Source: Siphonodentalium dalli (lineage: Eukaryota > Mollusca > Scaphopoda > Gadilida > Siphonodentaliidae). From it: DNA of 64,000 bases. The DNA is taken from NCBI GenBank assembly GCA_032622095.1, contig CP136062.1, forward strand, positions 140,696,351-140,760,350, read 5' to 3'. The number at the start of each line of letters is the position of its first letter. Positions within the stretch are counted from its first letter, which is position 1. The notes beneath the pieces were generated by a model. The model did no database searches. It was given only the letters and a program-made list of their open reading frames with translations, and had not been told where the DNA came from. Position numbers and translations under genes: made by a program. Positions 27,001-42,000 of this stretch are shown here, piece by piece.

Positions 27001-30000
27001 TCAGTATGTGCAAGAATTCTTTGCATCTTAGATTGCATTTGTAGTGGAGGATTGGAATTGCAGTGGTGTCATATGCTGTCGATATACGTAAGATGTTAAA
27101 GCCCCTTCTTTCAAGTGGTGTATAATATTTGGTTAATTTAATGAACAATTTATGCTATTTTGAAATTGAGATTGATAAAAAAATAGTTATGTGTTATTTA
27201 TAGGGGCGTCAAATCAATTGAGGATCTTAATTTATAAGCTTATTTTGCTATGGTTAAACTTGAACTGTTTTCATGGGTTATTATACGTTTGTATTTGTAA
27301 GTCATTGTAACTCTTTTTATAATGCTATCATTGCTGTTATTTCCTATGAGGCAAATTAAAGAAGTCAGAATGTAAGATTTTAACAGTTGCAACTCAGGAT
27401 AATCATCATTTAGATTCAGTGGAAAAATGGCACAGAATATGAAATTTAAAAAGGGAATATTTTCAAATTCTGCAAATTCCAGCTGCAAATTCTATGAAAT
27501 AATTTGAGTATGCATGATACAGAAAATTATAGTCTTAAAGTATGAAGAATTGTTGATATACTATGATGGTGGGAATAATGTTTCAATTGTAGCTGAACAA
27601 TTATCTGTTTGAACATCATTTAGGTTTCTGTTATTTTGTATTGATATTGGTCGCACACATAAAGCAATATAACATGGGCTATAAAGATCTTTTCAGATGA
27701 AATACGTATTTTCACAAATCTTGTGATTTGTGTGACAACTGCAAATTCTGTGTCCTCTGCATATTTTGCTAATTTCTGCAGATTACGTTGAATTTGTCTG
27801 GGTATATGTTGTAAAAAATCTCATCTCATATTATTTCTGTATGGCTTGAATTACTTTTTCATTTATTAGAAATACCTTCCTTAAGCATATTTCTATGGGA
27901 AGCCAAATTGACATTTAAAAATAATTGAGCTTTAGCGCAATAAGGAATCTCTAATTGTGCAATAAGGAAATATCTAGTTACCCTTAAGTGCAATAAGGAA
28001 TATTCTTATTGCGCTTAAGCACAATAAGAGCTAATTGCGCTTAAGTGCAGTTAAAAATCATCCTTATTGCACTTAAGCGCAATTAGCCACATTACATAAA
28101 CTCCCTGTAATTCAAATGGTCTAGTCCATAGTGCAATGGGTGGATCCAGAGTTTATTGGTGACCTGGGGACTGTCCACATATTCGGATTCTATTTGCAGA
28201 GGGGTTTTCTTATGAGGAGATATTCATTGTGGTTAAGTGCAATAAGGACATAATTGCGCCCAATCACAATAAGGAATATCTTTAAGGAATCCATAATAAG
28301 GGAAATTCCGATTGATCTTAAGCACAATAAGAAAAGATCTTATTGTGCTTAAGTGCAAAAATGAATATCTAATTGCGATTAAGCACAATAAGGAATATTC
28401 TTATTGTGCTTAAATTGTGGTTAAGCGCAATTAGAGTTTCCTTATTGCCCTTAAGCTGAATTATTTATTAAATGTCAATTTGGCTTCCCATATGTTTCTT
28501 TAGTAGTGTTGAAATGATTAGTGATTTTTAGGAGTCGATTTGTCGCCAGGTGTAATCGACTACAAATCGATTAGTCGAACCCCTCCCCAAATTTTCAATG
28601 CAAAAGAGTAAGTAACATCGGCACATGATTTTTATGAGCTGTTTTGGGAACTCATATGTGTAAATGAAGGATTTTTTTTACCGCGATTACTTCAGATAAG
28701 CTATGGATATGTTGTTAAATTACGCTAACAACAAGAGAGACCATAAAAAAACATGATCGCACTGCTGGAATCGCATTGTAAAATTCGATCAAAATCTGCC
28801 TGTCGCGAGACAATTTGGGATTCCGCTAGTATATCGATATCAATTTTGTCGATAAATATCCCGTGATCGACAAATACAGATTACCGATGAATCAGTCAAG
28901 TCTGAAGATTCAGTTTCAGTTATACATGTAAAGTTGACTAGTGCTGGGCGGTTTCCCGATTAATCGACAATACCCGGTTAAAATTTCAATATCGTCAGTA
29001 ATATTGTCTAATCTAAAATAATCGTAATATCGTCGGCAATCAGTGGGTGCCATCCAATCATAAGCGTATATACAAATAAATAGTTTAACTCAAGCCTAAT
29101 TCGAGTTATTTAAGTTTTAAATTCCAACTAAATCCCGTGTCCTGATTTTTTCAATATTCAATCATCATAGTAAACAACGTTTAGAACGACTAACAAAATT
29201 GGGGGAATATGAAAACCCAGAATACGTCCCCCTTTCGCTCACAATATTACACAAACCCTCCGACTTCCCTGCAAAATATTTATTACAAGAGAATTCACCA
29301 AATGAATCGACAACTGATCAGGTGATAGATCGATATGAATGCCAGTTATGCCACGCCTCTTCCTTCAGTACAATGATGCACCGTCAATCAAAATAATAAA
29401 TGGGCGAAGATACCACTGCGATTGGTTAAAACCAATTGTATAGAATTAGGGCTTCAAACTGGCCAACAATACATGGTGTCCTTGCTTGGCCGAATTCCAA
29501 AAGTTATTTACCACGTGTGTTTGGACTTCGCTAAAAGACGGAACCTCATTGTCAAATTTGTCTCGACGGTAAACCACATTTCCAGTTGTCAAGCGACGCA
29601 AGTGTCATCGTGAATAGCATATATATTTACTCAACATAGTTTAACATATCGAGTTAGAAAAGGATACTATAGTATAGAACACTTTTAGTTTTGGCATAGA
29701 CGAGATAATGGTTTTATTAATTACCGGTATATACCAGAATTTGTCAAGTCACCGGAACGAAATTGTCCGAATAGCGGAATTTAACCAGTGAATTTACTTT
29801 TCATTCCGAATATTGATCGAGCATGAGGTTGTCACTGGTTGAGTGGTTGTGTACCGGGTATGTTATTCCCGACGTCAACTTGTCAAAATTAATGACAATG
29901 ATGTGATTCTAGCGAACAGTGAGAAATTGTTTTCAGTTTCTTGTATCTGTTTTAAAAAAAACGCGATTATACCGTTAACTGCGGTTTTAATTTCCAAAAA

Positions 30001-33000
30001 TCGCGGTTTTTATTTTCATTAATATCATCCAGCACTAAAGTTGACCATCTTAGGTCATTGGTGCGGTTGGCAATAAAATGACTGCTAGTGACTAACTCTT
30101 GTCGCATAGATTGCAAGATTTTATTTTGAACAATGAGAGATGTTAATTTATTTAGATCACGTCTTCCCAATTGGTTGGTATAATTACTTGCCTCGTCACG
30201 TAGTACATCATTTTAGTTTGTCAACACGTGTTAACCCATGGCAAAAGGATCAAAAATTGCTATTGTGGAGGGATGGACAAGGGAGTTAGACCCTGGGTCA
30301 GAATCGTTCAATTACGTATGTAAGTCAGAGGGAAACATGTCACGAAGATCACAGGTTTCCTATGAACAGAATACAAAGGGAAAATCATTCAAATACGGAA
30401 ATTTACAAGAGCTACTATCAAAGATATAACAGACATGGCATTCAAGGACAAAATGTTAGTTATCTGCATGTCCCTCGCATGTTCCAAAACATTGCGGCAT
30501 CGTCAAACACTGGTGTTACAAGTTAATACTTGATTCTTTGAACTGTTCAAGCAATGAGTGTTTGTTATTGCGATGTATTTGTGGGAAGTATGATGATAGG
30601 TTGTGAATGTTTAGGGTTTGTTCCGACTAATCGACTGGCAGATTTCAGGGTGGACTAATTTAATAATCGTTTCAACACTATTCTTTAGTTGAGTGATATT
30701 TTACTTTATGGAATACTCATAATTTTAATGCAAACAACATAATCACTCCATGTACTTGTGACCCATGCGAGTCACAGAATTTACAAGTGACGTCACCACA
30801 AACTTACAGCATGCCTCTAATTGGGCCAGTCGCTGTGTTCAAGTCTCATTGCGTCTTATGTGTTCTAATTTGGCAAATCTTTTGCAAGGTTTGCATGGAT
30901 CATGGGCATTGCACACCATGTGAAAGGGCTTTAATATTTTATTGTCGGTCAAAGAAACCAGTGAAAACTGTTGGACAACTCTTGTTTGGAGAGAAAATAA
31001 GCTGTTTCACTACTGAATGTCTTTTTTTCTGCCATACATATTGATTGTTACTCTTCAAGTTTTAACCATTCCATGACTGGAGCTTCCTGAAATTTTTCGA
31101 AAACCCTGTGGCAATGCATTTTCTTATATATGTGAGGCTCCCTATGGGAGACTTGCATATATAAGAGAATGCACTGGCACAGGATATTTAATGCTGCACC
31201 AGCGTTGCTCCCATCATGAAAGGGTTAAGTTTTAATGCAGGGATTCTAAACCTTGAAATATTACCTACTCCCTCATCACCATTTGATATTATAGGAGAGG
31301 CAGGTCCAATACTTCAGCTGGAAGCAAGAAATCATGGAAGCTTGAACAGTACCCTGAGCCGCCCCCTCCAGAGTTCGCTACATCTAAAATGCAGGAAGAA
31401 AGACGAATGGCTAAAGTCAGGGAACTAAAGGAGAAACAGGAGGCAATATTACAAAGAAGAAGGTTTGACGTTAATCAGCCTGAACACTACATTTTCTTTA
31501 TGGTGGCACAGAGGTGGTAGTTTGGTGGTAGACTGGTAGTTTCAGAATTGGTAGCCAAGTGATTTTTCAAAAAAACTAGTGGATTCATTGAAAATCTAGA
31601 TCACTTACATGTAACTAGTGCAACATTGGTTTAAATAGAATCTTGGAAATATTATACGTCAAAGTCTTAAAAAATATTTTAGTCAATGTCTGGGCCTGTA
31701 ATGCTCAACTCCTTTATGATGAAAATTGTAATTCTATTTCTACAATGTAGTGAAAAGTTACAAAAAGCTCCCTGTTTTCAATAGGTCAACATCCATCAAA
31801 ATTTGTTTGGTTGATAATGATGTCCTATGGTATAGTGATATACTAAACCAGAGTTATGCCCTTTACTGCACAATCATAAGTAAGGGAATTCATTCAAATT
31901 TACAACATTAGCTAGAGTGTTACACTTGTGAGAATAGTTGCAGGCAACTTTTTATTATTTTTATTATTGTTAATTTTAGGGATGAGAGTTCGCTAAAAGA
32001 ATGGAGAACTGATGCAAAGAACATGCAGCAGAAGAAACTGATTCAGAGTCTGAGGAATGGAGGCACAGGTGAGACCTCAGCGCTTAATAATGTCTTTACT
32101 AAATGGAATCTCCCATGAATTATAAAAGTTTACATGGGAATGGTCTATTATTCATCTGGAGTTGTGCAGGAAATATATTTAAGAAACCGTCAGTTGAACA
32201 TACAATACAAGTGCAGAAGGACTCCTTGTATTTGGTGGGAAATGTTCAGATATATTCATTTGTTAGCTCAACTTGACAAAGTCAAGTTTGAGCTATTGCC
32301 ATGATTGGCATCCGTCGTCCTTGCCTCCATCAAAAATTTTCTTTGGCACACCCTACAGGCCAGATCCCTTATCTGATCATCACCAAACTTCATTAGTATC
32401 CTCAAGGTGACCTCTAGATGGGAGCTTACCATTTTTTTCAAATTCTGTTAAAACAAATGGCCGCCAGTGACCATCTTGGATTTCACATTTGAATCCATCA
32501 GCACAACCTGCAGAACAATGGCGTTTCAATTTGCAGGCATGTTTGGGATCTCCTTTACATGGGAGCTATGAAATTTGAATGCAGCCATCTTGGATTTTAT
32601 TCTTTACATGACTAAATCCTTTGGCACATTCTTTAGGCCACATCACTCATTTGATTGCCACCAAAGTTCTTCTGAATCTACGGGGTGACCTCTCGATGAG
32701 AGCTATCAATTTGTTTTTATTTTCATTGGTTTTACTCTTTTCATGACTAAATCCTTTAGCACACTCTAAAGGCCACATCCCTGATCCGATCATCAACAAA
32801 CTACATACAGTTAATCGGTGTGACTGAATTAAAAACAAATACATGACCGCCAGTGGCCATCTTGGATTTCACATTTGATTCCATCAGTACACCCTGCTGC
32901 CCACAATTATTGGGGAAATGTTCTGAAAATGTGCAGGCATGTTTGGGATCACCTCTATATATGAGCTATCAAATTTAAAATAATTTTAATAAAAACATGG

Positions 33001-36000
33001 CCACTGGCAGCCATCTTGGAATTTACAATCAACAGACCACATCCCTCTTCCGATTATCACCAAACTGCATATGAATATTCAGTGTGACCTCTAGATGGGA
33101 GCTTAGCAGTTTTCCGATTTAAAAAAAACCCATGTTTGCCAGTGGCCATCTTGGATTTCACATTTGAATCCATCAGCACACCCTGCCACCCACAATTATT
33201 TGCGAAATGTTTTGAAAATTGACAGTCATGTTTGGGATCACCTCTAAATGGGAGATATCAAATTCGAACGATATTCGATCAAAAACATGGCTTCGGCATC
33301 CATCTAGGATTTTACTCTTTGCATCACTAAATACTTTGGCATGCCCTTTAGCCAACATTTTTTATCCAATTGATCTAAAATATCAAATGGGCTCTTCGGT
33401 TTGACCATGGTATTACTAAAACAATTAAACTTTCCACATTCCTTATCGCTCCATTGACTGTAATGTATGACATTATTTCCTCTCCAAGTTAAGCTACAGA
33501 GTCATTGGCACTTTCATTGAACATATTATCAGAACATTTCCCAAGGCAACTACTCGCCAGTGAGTATTTAGTAAAGTAAAGTGTTGAAGACACCTATCCA
33601 AAATTATATCAATTTATTAAAAATTTGTCTGTGCACATTCTTAGTCTTGGGTTACTGAATCTCAATGAAATTTGTTTAAAGAAATTCCAGACCGTGTACA
33701 ATTCTCACGGCTATGGTGCATTAATTCTGTGTCTTCAGCAAATTCTACGACTAAAGCGTCAGCCGTGGATTTCTGTGAAATTACTTTGCGGTACAAGTAA
33801 ATCTCAAATTCTTGTATGACTAAGACTACTTCTCTATTAAGAATACCTCCCTTGACCATGCTCATTAAGTTGAATGTCATTTACTCGAATTTGCCTGCTT
33901 AAATTTTCATCATTTTACATCAATGCAAACGACGAAATTACTATGAATCATATGATTCATTTGCAGGCAACGTCACTCTCAACGTAGAGCAGGTATCTCA
34001 TCTGGTGGTGTGTCGCACAGTTAGTGTGCCATTTGTATACAATCATTGCATCATATGTGTTCGGATTTGCACAGATTGAGTATGACACATGCCATATTGA
34101 ACATTGGTTGGTTATTAGATAAGTGTGCGTATGATGTCATTTGATTTTTAGCTCAACTTTACTTTGTAAAGTTTGAGCTATTGCCATGACTTTGTCGTCC
34201 GTGTGTGCGTGTGTGTGTGTGTGCGTAAGGCGTCAACAATAGAGGCTACAGGTCGTACCTTTGATCGGATCATTATGAAATTTGTCATAGCTGTTGACAT
34301 CAACATTTGTACCGGAATGATTCATTTTGGGGTCATTCGGAAAAAAAACATGGCCGCCAGTGGCCATCTTAGATTTCAAAATTCAATCCATTAGCACGGG
34401 CTACAGGCCGTACTGTTCGTCTGATCATCATGAAATTTGTCATGGATGTTAATATTGACATGTAGATGGGAACGAGTAATTTTGGGGTCATTCGGCCAAA
34501 AAACATGGCCACCAGCAGCCATCTTCGATTTTACTCTTTGCATGACTAAATCCTTTAGCATGGGCTACAGGTCGTACCTTTGGTCAGATCATCATAAAAT
34601 TTGTCATGGATGTTAACAATGACATGTAGATGGGAACGAGTCATTTTTGGGTTATTCGGGCAAAAAACATGGCCGCCAGCAGCCATCTTGGATTTTACTC
34701 TTTGTATGACTAAATCCTTTAGCACGGGCTACAGATCGTACCTTTAGTCTGATAATCATGAAATTTGTCATGGCTGTTGAAATTGAAATGTAGATGGGAA
34801 CGAGTCATTTTGGGGTCATTCGGCCAAAAAACATGGCCGCCAGTGGCCATCTTTGTTTTCAAAATTCAATCCATTAGCACGGGCCACAGGTCGCATTGTT
34901 CGTCTGATCATCATGAAATTTGTCATGGATGTTAATATTGACATGTAGATGGGAACGAGTCATTTTGGGGTCATTCGGCCCAAAAACATGGACGCCAGCA
35001 GCCATCTTGGATTTTACTCTTTGTATGACTAAATCCTTTAGCACGGGCTACAGGTCGTACCTTTAGTCTGATCATCATAAAATTTGTCATGGATGTTAAC
35101 AATGACATGTAGATTGGAACGAGTCATTTTGGGGTCATTCGGCCAAAAAACATGGCCGCCAGCAGCCGTCTTGGATTTTACTCTTTGCATGACTAAATCC
35201 TTTAGCACGGGCTACAGGTCGTACCTTTGATCAGATCATCATAAAATTTGTCATGGATGTTAACAATGACATGTAGATGGGAACGAATCATTTTTGGATT
35301 ATTCGGGCAAAAAACATGGCCGCCAGCAGCCATCTTGGATTTTACTCTTTGTATGACTAAATCCTTTAGCACGGGCTACAGGTTGTACCTTTAGCCTGAT
35401 CATTATGAAATTTGTCATGGCTGTTGAAATTGGAATGTAGATGGGAACGAGTCATTTTGGGGTCATTCGGACAAACAACATGGCTGCCAGCGGCCATCGT
35501 GGATTTCAAAATTCAATCCATTAGCACGGGCTACAGGTCGTACCTTTCATCATGAAATTTGTCATGGATGTTAACATTGATATGTAGATGGGAACGAGTA
35601 ATTTTGGGGTCATTCGTCCAAAAAACATGGCCGTCGGCAGCCATCTTAGATTTACTCTTTGCATGACTAAATTCTTTGGCACGACCTACAGGTCGTACCT
35701 TTGGTTGGATCATCATAAAATGTGTCATGGATGTTAACAATGACATGTAGATGGGAACGAGTCATTTTGGGGTCATTCTGCCAAAAAACATGGCCTCCAG
35801 CAGCCATCTTGGATTTTACTCTTTGTATGACTAAATCCTTTAGCACAGGCTACAGGTCGTACCTTTAGTCTGATCATCATGAAATTTGTCATGGCTGTTG
35901 AAATTGGCATGTAGATGGGAACGAGTCATTGTGGGGTCATTCGGACAAAAAATATGGCTGCCAGCAGCCATCTTGGATTTAAAAATTAAATCCATTAGCA

Positions 36001-39000
36001 CGGGCTACAGGTCGTTCCTTTGGTCTGATCATCATGAAATTTGTCACAGATGTTAACATTAACATGTAGATGGGAACGAGTAATTTTGGTGTCATTCGGC
36101 CAAAAAACATGGCCGCCGGCAGCCATCTTAGATTTACTCTTTGCATGACTAAATTCTTTGGCACGGCCTACAGGTCGTACCTTTGGTCGGATCATCATAA
36201 AATGTGTCCTGGATGTTAACAATGACATGCAGATGAGAACGAGTAATTTTGGGGTCATTCGGCCAAAAAACATGGTCGCCAGCAGCCATCTTGGATTTTA
36301 CTCTTTGTATGACTAAATCCTTTAGCACGGGCTACAGGTTCTACTTTTAGTCTGATCATCATAAAATTTGTCAAGAATGTTAATAATGACATGTAGATGG
36401 CAAGGAGTCATTTTGGGGTCATTCGGCTTGGATTTTACTCTTTGTATGACTAAATCCTTTAGCACGGGCTGCAGGTCGTACTGTTCGTCTGATCATCATG
36501 AAATTTGTCATGGATGATAATATTGACATGCAGATGGGAACGAGTCATTTTGGGGTCATTCGGCCAAAAAACATGGCCGCCAGTAGCCATCTCGGATTTT
36601 ACTCTTTGTATGACTAAATTCTTTAGCACGGGCTACAGGTCGTACCTTTAGTCTGATCATCATATTGACATGTAGATGGGAACGAGTAATTTTGGGGTCG
36701 TTCAGCTGTAAAACATGGCCGCCAGCAGCCATCTTGGATTTTACTATTTGCATGACTAAATCCTTTCCCGCGGGCTACAGGTCGTAGCTTTGGTCAGAAT
36801 TACATGAAATTTGTCACGGATGTTAACAATGACATGTAGATGGGAACGAGTCATTTTGGGGTCTGTCGGCCGAAAAACATGGCCACCAGCAGCCATCTTG
36901 GATTTTACTCTTTGCATGAATAAATCCTTTGGTGCGGGCTGCAGGTCGTACCTTTGGTAGGATCTTCATGAAATTTGTCATGTATGTTAATATTGACATG
37001 TAGATCGGAACGAGTCATTTTGGGGTCGTTCGGCCAAAAAACTCTTTGCATGACTAAATCCTTGGGCAAAGGTAAGACATTTCAATCAGCATCTTTCCTA
37101 TTTCTCCATTTACTGTAAACCATTAAATTATTCCCCTACCTAAGTTGAGCTACAGTGTCATTGACACTTTCATTAATATATATTAAACCAAATTTTGATT
37201 CGATTACCAGGGTTAAAGTTGTGTCACTTTCGGTCAGATATTGCTATCAACTTGATATCCCGTCTGGGAGAAATTGATCTCCAAACGCTTCATGTTTCGA
37301 GGTGTGGAGAATTCAATGGCAGTTTGCCATGTGTAGTTGTATGCTGAGTGATAAACCAAGTAAATTTCTCTGTATTTATTTTACCCAATTTCAGGTAATG
37401 TTCTTGTCAGAATTGTTCATAAAATTTAATCTTTGATAATATTATGAAGCAGTTAAAGTATTCTATGTTCAAGATTTCATATGCAAATTTTACACCATTT
37501 CAGACTTTGTTGATGCCACTAGTCAAGCACCCTTTGGGGTTGACAAAGAACGCATGAAAGTTCCAACAAATGAAGAAAGAATAAAGGTGAGCACAATGTG
37601 TCATCATTATTAGCATTTTTCACAACTATGTAAAACATATATTTGTGTGGTTTAATAGAATATACATATAAGGTCAATAAAATGAATGAATGAACCTGCC
37701 TTCTCATCAAATTATGGCTTTTTATGGCCCACGACAATAAAAAAAAAAAAATCATTCTGCTGCTCGGTGACAATGGATGAACTAGTGACCATAAATTTAG
37801 CCGCTTGGTGACAATGAATGAACTATTGATAATAAATTTACCTAGACAATTACTTTCTGAAAGAAGCATGCTGGATTCTTTAGTTTCGAAACTTATGTTA
37901 GATTTAGTTCTACTAACCGGAATGCATGATTTAAGCTTTAGACTTCACCATCGCAAAAGATAGGTCAAGTAGAATTTGGGTCCCGGCCATCCATTATTAG
38001 CTCAACTTACTTTGTTTGAGCTATTGCCATGGTTTGGCGTCCGTCGTCCGTGTGTGTGTGTGTGTCCGTCAACAATTCCCTTTGGCGCGGGCTACAGGTC
38101 ATACCTTTGATCTGATCTTTATGAAATTTGTCATTAATGTTAACATTGACATGTAGATGGGAACGAGTCATTTTGGGGTCATTTGGCCAAAAAACATGGC
38201 CGCTGGTGGCCATCTTGGATTTCAAAATTCAATCCATTGGCGCGGGCTACAGGTCGTACTGTTCGTCTGATCATAATGAAATTTGTCATGGATGTTAATA
38301 TTGACATGTAGATGGGAACGAGTCATTTTGGGGTCGTTCGGCCAAAAAACATGGCCGTCAGCAGCCATCTTTGATTTTACTCTTTGCATGACTAAATCCT
38401 TTGGCGCGGACTACAGGTCGTAGTTTTGGTCGGAACTTCATGAAATTTGTCATGGATGTTAACAATGACATGTAGATGGGAACGAGTGATTTTGGGGTCA
38501 TTCTTCTAAAAAACATGGCCGCCAGCAGCCATCTTGGATTTTACTCTTTGCATGACTAAATCCTTTGGCATGGGCTACAGGTCGTACCTTTGGTCTGATC
38601 TTTATGAAATTTGTCATGAATGTTGATATTGACATGTAGATGGGAACGAGTCATTTTGGGGTTATACGGCCAAAAAACATGGCCGCTGGTGGCCATCTTG
38701 GATTTCAAAATTCAATCCATTGGCGCGGGCTACAGGTCGTACTGTTCGTTTGATCATCATGATATTTGTCATGGATGTTAATATTAACATGTAGATGGGA
38801 ACGAGTGATTTTGGGGTCGTTTGGCTAAAAAAACATGTCCGCCAGCAGCCATATTGGATTTTGCTCTTTGCATGACTAAATCCTTTGGTGCGGGCTACAG
38901 GTCGTAGCTTTGGTCGGAACTTCATGAAATTTGTCATGGATGTTAACAATGACATGTAGATGGGAAACGAGTCATTTTGGGGTCATTCAGCCGAAAAACA

Positions 39001-42000
39001 TGGCTGCCAGCAGTCATCTTGGATTTTACTCTTTGCATGACTAAATCCTTTGGCACAGGCTACAGGTCGTACCTTTGATCAGATCATTATGAGATTTGTA
39101 AAGGCTGTAGATGGGAACAGGCCATTTTAGAATTTACTCTTTGCATCACTAAATCCTTTGGCACACCATAATCACCACATCCCTGATCCGATCATTATAA
39201 AACCTGTCATGAATGTTGATATTGACATATACATCTAGTCTTACTTAGACATTTCAATTAGCACCTTTTCTATTCCTCCATTTACTGTCAACCATTAAAT
39301 TATTCCCCTACCTAAGTTGAGCTACAGTGTCATTGACACTTTCATTTACCACAGTTATTGGTCTGTCTTGTTATTCTCATTATCTTGTTGCCAGACAGAT
39401 TATGTCATAATGGGGCCTCAAGATATGGTACCAGACATTTGCAAGTCCCAAGAGGGTGAATTTAGTGATGCTACCCTGCACAGTGGGCTAGCATCACTAA
39501 ATTCACCCTCTGGGGACCTCATTCTGCTTAGGCTCCATCTTCTCAGGAAATAGGTTTATTATCAAATAAATAAGTTTTTTAGTTTCTTTCCTTTTTTTTT
39601 TAGTTTAGTTTCTCAGAATCCCCAAATTGGCAGACGACATAATGCATAATCGAGGTGTCCAATGGGTGCATATCACCATCTTCACCATTTGGGAATTAAA
39701 ATCTGAAGTCTAGGTCTGCCGTAGATGAGGCCGTGCAGAATGAACCCCCCACAGCAAATGTCTGGCATCATATCTTTGGGGCTGTTCTTCATTCGGTTTT
39801 CTTTACAGGAGGATGTTAAAAAAGCTCATGAAAAGGTTCGAAGGAATGTATCTCCTGGTACAAGACAAAGAATAGAAGATGAAAAGTATGTTTAATTAAT
39901 GCAAGACAACATTATAAATTATTGTGGTAGATTTAACATGGTGTGACATTGACCGCTTGGAGTTTATGTTCAACTGATTCACAGGGTGACAAGATACGAA
40001 CATAGGGTACAAGCCGTCAGTGTCACCCCATGTTACCCTCAATCAACCACAATAATATATTAGTTCTGCTGAGAGTCCTGGTCATGCATAGTAGTGCTCA
40101 ATTAGACAATTATTCCAGAAGAATGATTGCCATAAAATGCAAAAATCTCCTATTGATTTATCCATAAACTAGCTGAAACAGGCTCCCTTTTATAGCCTTT
40201 ATGCAGCATAGAAGGATCCTGCAGTCCCTATGTGCTACGTGCGTATTTATACCCTCGCAACAAAGTTGTGGTGGGGGGGGGTATACTGGATCGGCTTGTC
40301 CGTCCATCGTCCGTGGACATAAATTTGTCTAGTTTTTCTCAGTTGTTTTTTAATCATTTTCCGTGAAACTTGGCACAGACATCAACCACCATGGGAACCT
40401 GTGCATCTGCGATTATGACATCTGTCCGACTTTTTTTGGTGGAGTTATCCCCCTTTTTTTACTTAGAAATTTTTTGCAACATGTATAATTTTATCCTTGA
40501 CACAGATATTTAGTGACATGGGAACCTGTGCACCTGCAATTATGATGTCTATCCGACTTTTTTTGGTGGAGTTATGACTTTATTCCCCTTTTTCAACTTA
40601 GAACATTTTCGCAACATGTATAATTTTGTCCGAGCTATTATTCCTACATTTTTAAGTAAATTGTTTTAAACTTGGCACATATATTTAGTACCATGGCAAC
40701 CTGTGCACCTCCTGCTATTATTAAGTCTGTCTGAGTTTTTTTGGTGGAGTTGTGCCCCTTTTTCGACTTGGAAATTTTTCGCAACATGTATAATTTTGTC
40801 CGAGCTTTTATTCCTACATTTTTAGGTCAATTTTTTTGAAACTTTGCACAGATATTTAGTACCATGGGAACCTGTGCACTTGCTATTATGATGTCTGTCT
40901 GACTTATTTGGTGGAGTTATCCCTCTTTTTTGACTTAGAAATATTTTTGCAACATGCATAATTTTTATTCATACATTTTTATACCCCCCGCCGGAAAAAA
41001 ATTCCAGACACATATCCTACTTTTTTGCCGATGACCACTTTTTGGACCCACCGACCCCAAATTTGTTTCCATTTCATAGAGTTTTTTCCAGCCATGTTTT
41101 GACACCCACCCCTTGTGGAACGCAAAACACAAATGTACAGAGAAAACCAGGACAAAACCTCCTACATTGAGATTCAGTGAATCTAATAATGAACAGCAGG
41201 ACTGGTCTCTAGCAGTATATTCTTGACTGCAGTGGATTTTGTCCCTAGAAACATGTAGGTGGTTGAATAGTCTGCTTACCAATCTAGAGCACAAATAATG
41301 GTGAGTACATTAAAAATACCCCAAGCTGATCATTCAGTCCCTTGGCAAAATCATAGTAAAAACAATATAGCTGAGTGTCCAAGAAAGAAAAAAAGCTTTA
41401 ATTTCTCACAAAATACTGAGCTTCCAAAGTTTACAATAAAATTTTGACAAAATATGACAAACAGGATAGAGTTATTCCTCTTGATTCCAATTGATTCAGA
41501 TTGGTCAGGATTGGTTAGGAATTCTATAGCGTTCACAGTTTATCTTGTATGAATTCAGGAATCTTGTATGATTTCAGAAAAGGCATTATTTCTATTGGAC
41601 TGCTCAAGTGTAGCATGTGAGAGTAAAGCATATAATAAAAAACAAACCTACACTTTTAGTAGAAACCTGTATTAACTCATTCATGACTACATGAGATTGT
41701 GAATTATTACCATTTTCTATCTCTTTTGTCACATATGAGATAATTGTGTTATCCACTCACAAGTCTATATGTATGTTTCATGTTTTTTTCTTTATACATC
41801 AGTGTATACATCAGTGTTTAATATCCATGTTTGACCAGATTTGGCATTAAATTTATTTCTTTAAAGTTATCCTTATTTGATGTTAATTACATAGAATACT
41901 GCATGGGCGATTCAGCTGCATTAAGAATACTTTCCCTTGTCCTAAAGAGGCACAAACCAACATCCAATGGACCTAGCGTGTTTAGTGTTGCTGCAGTTCC

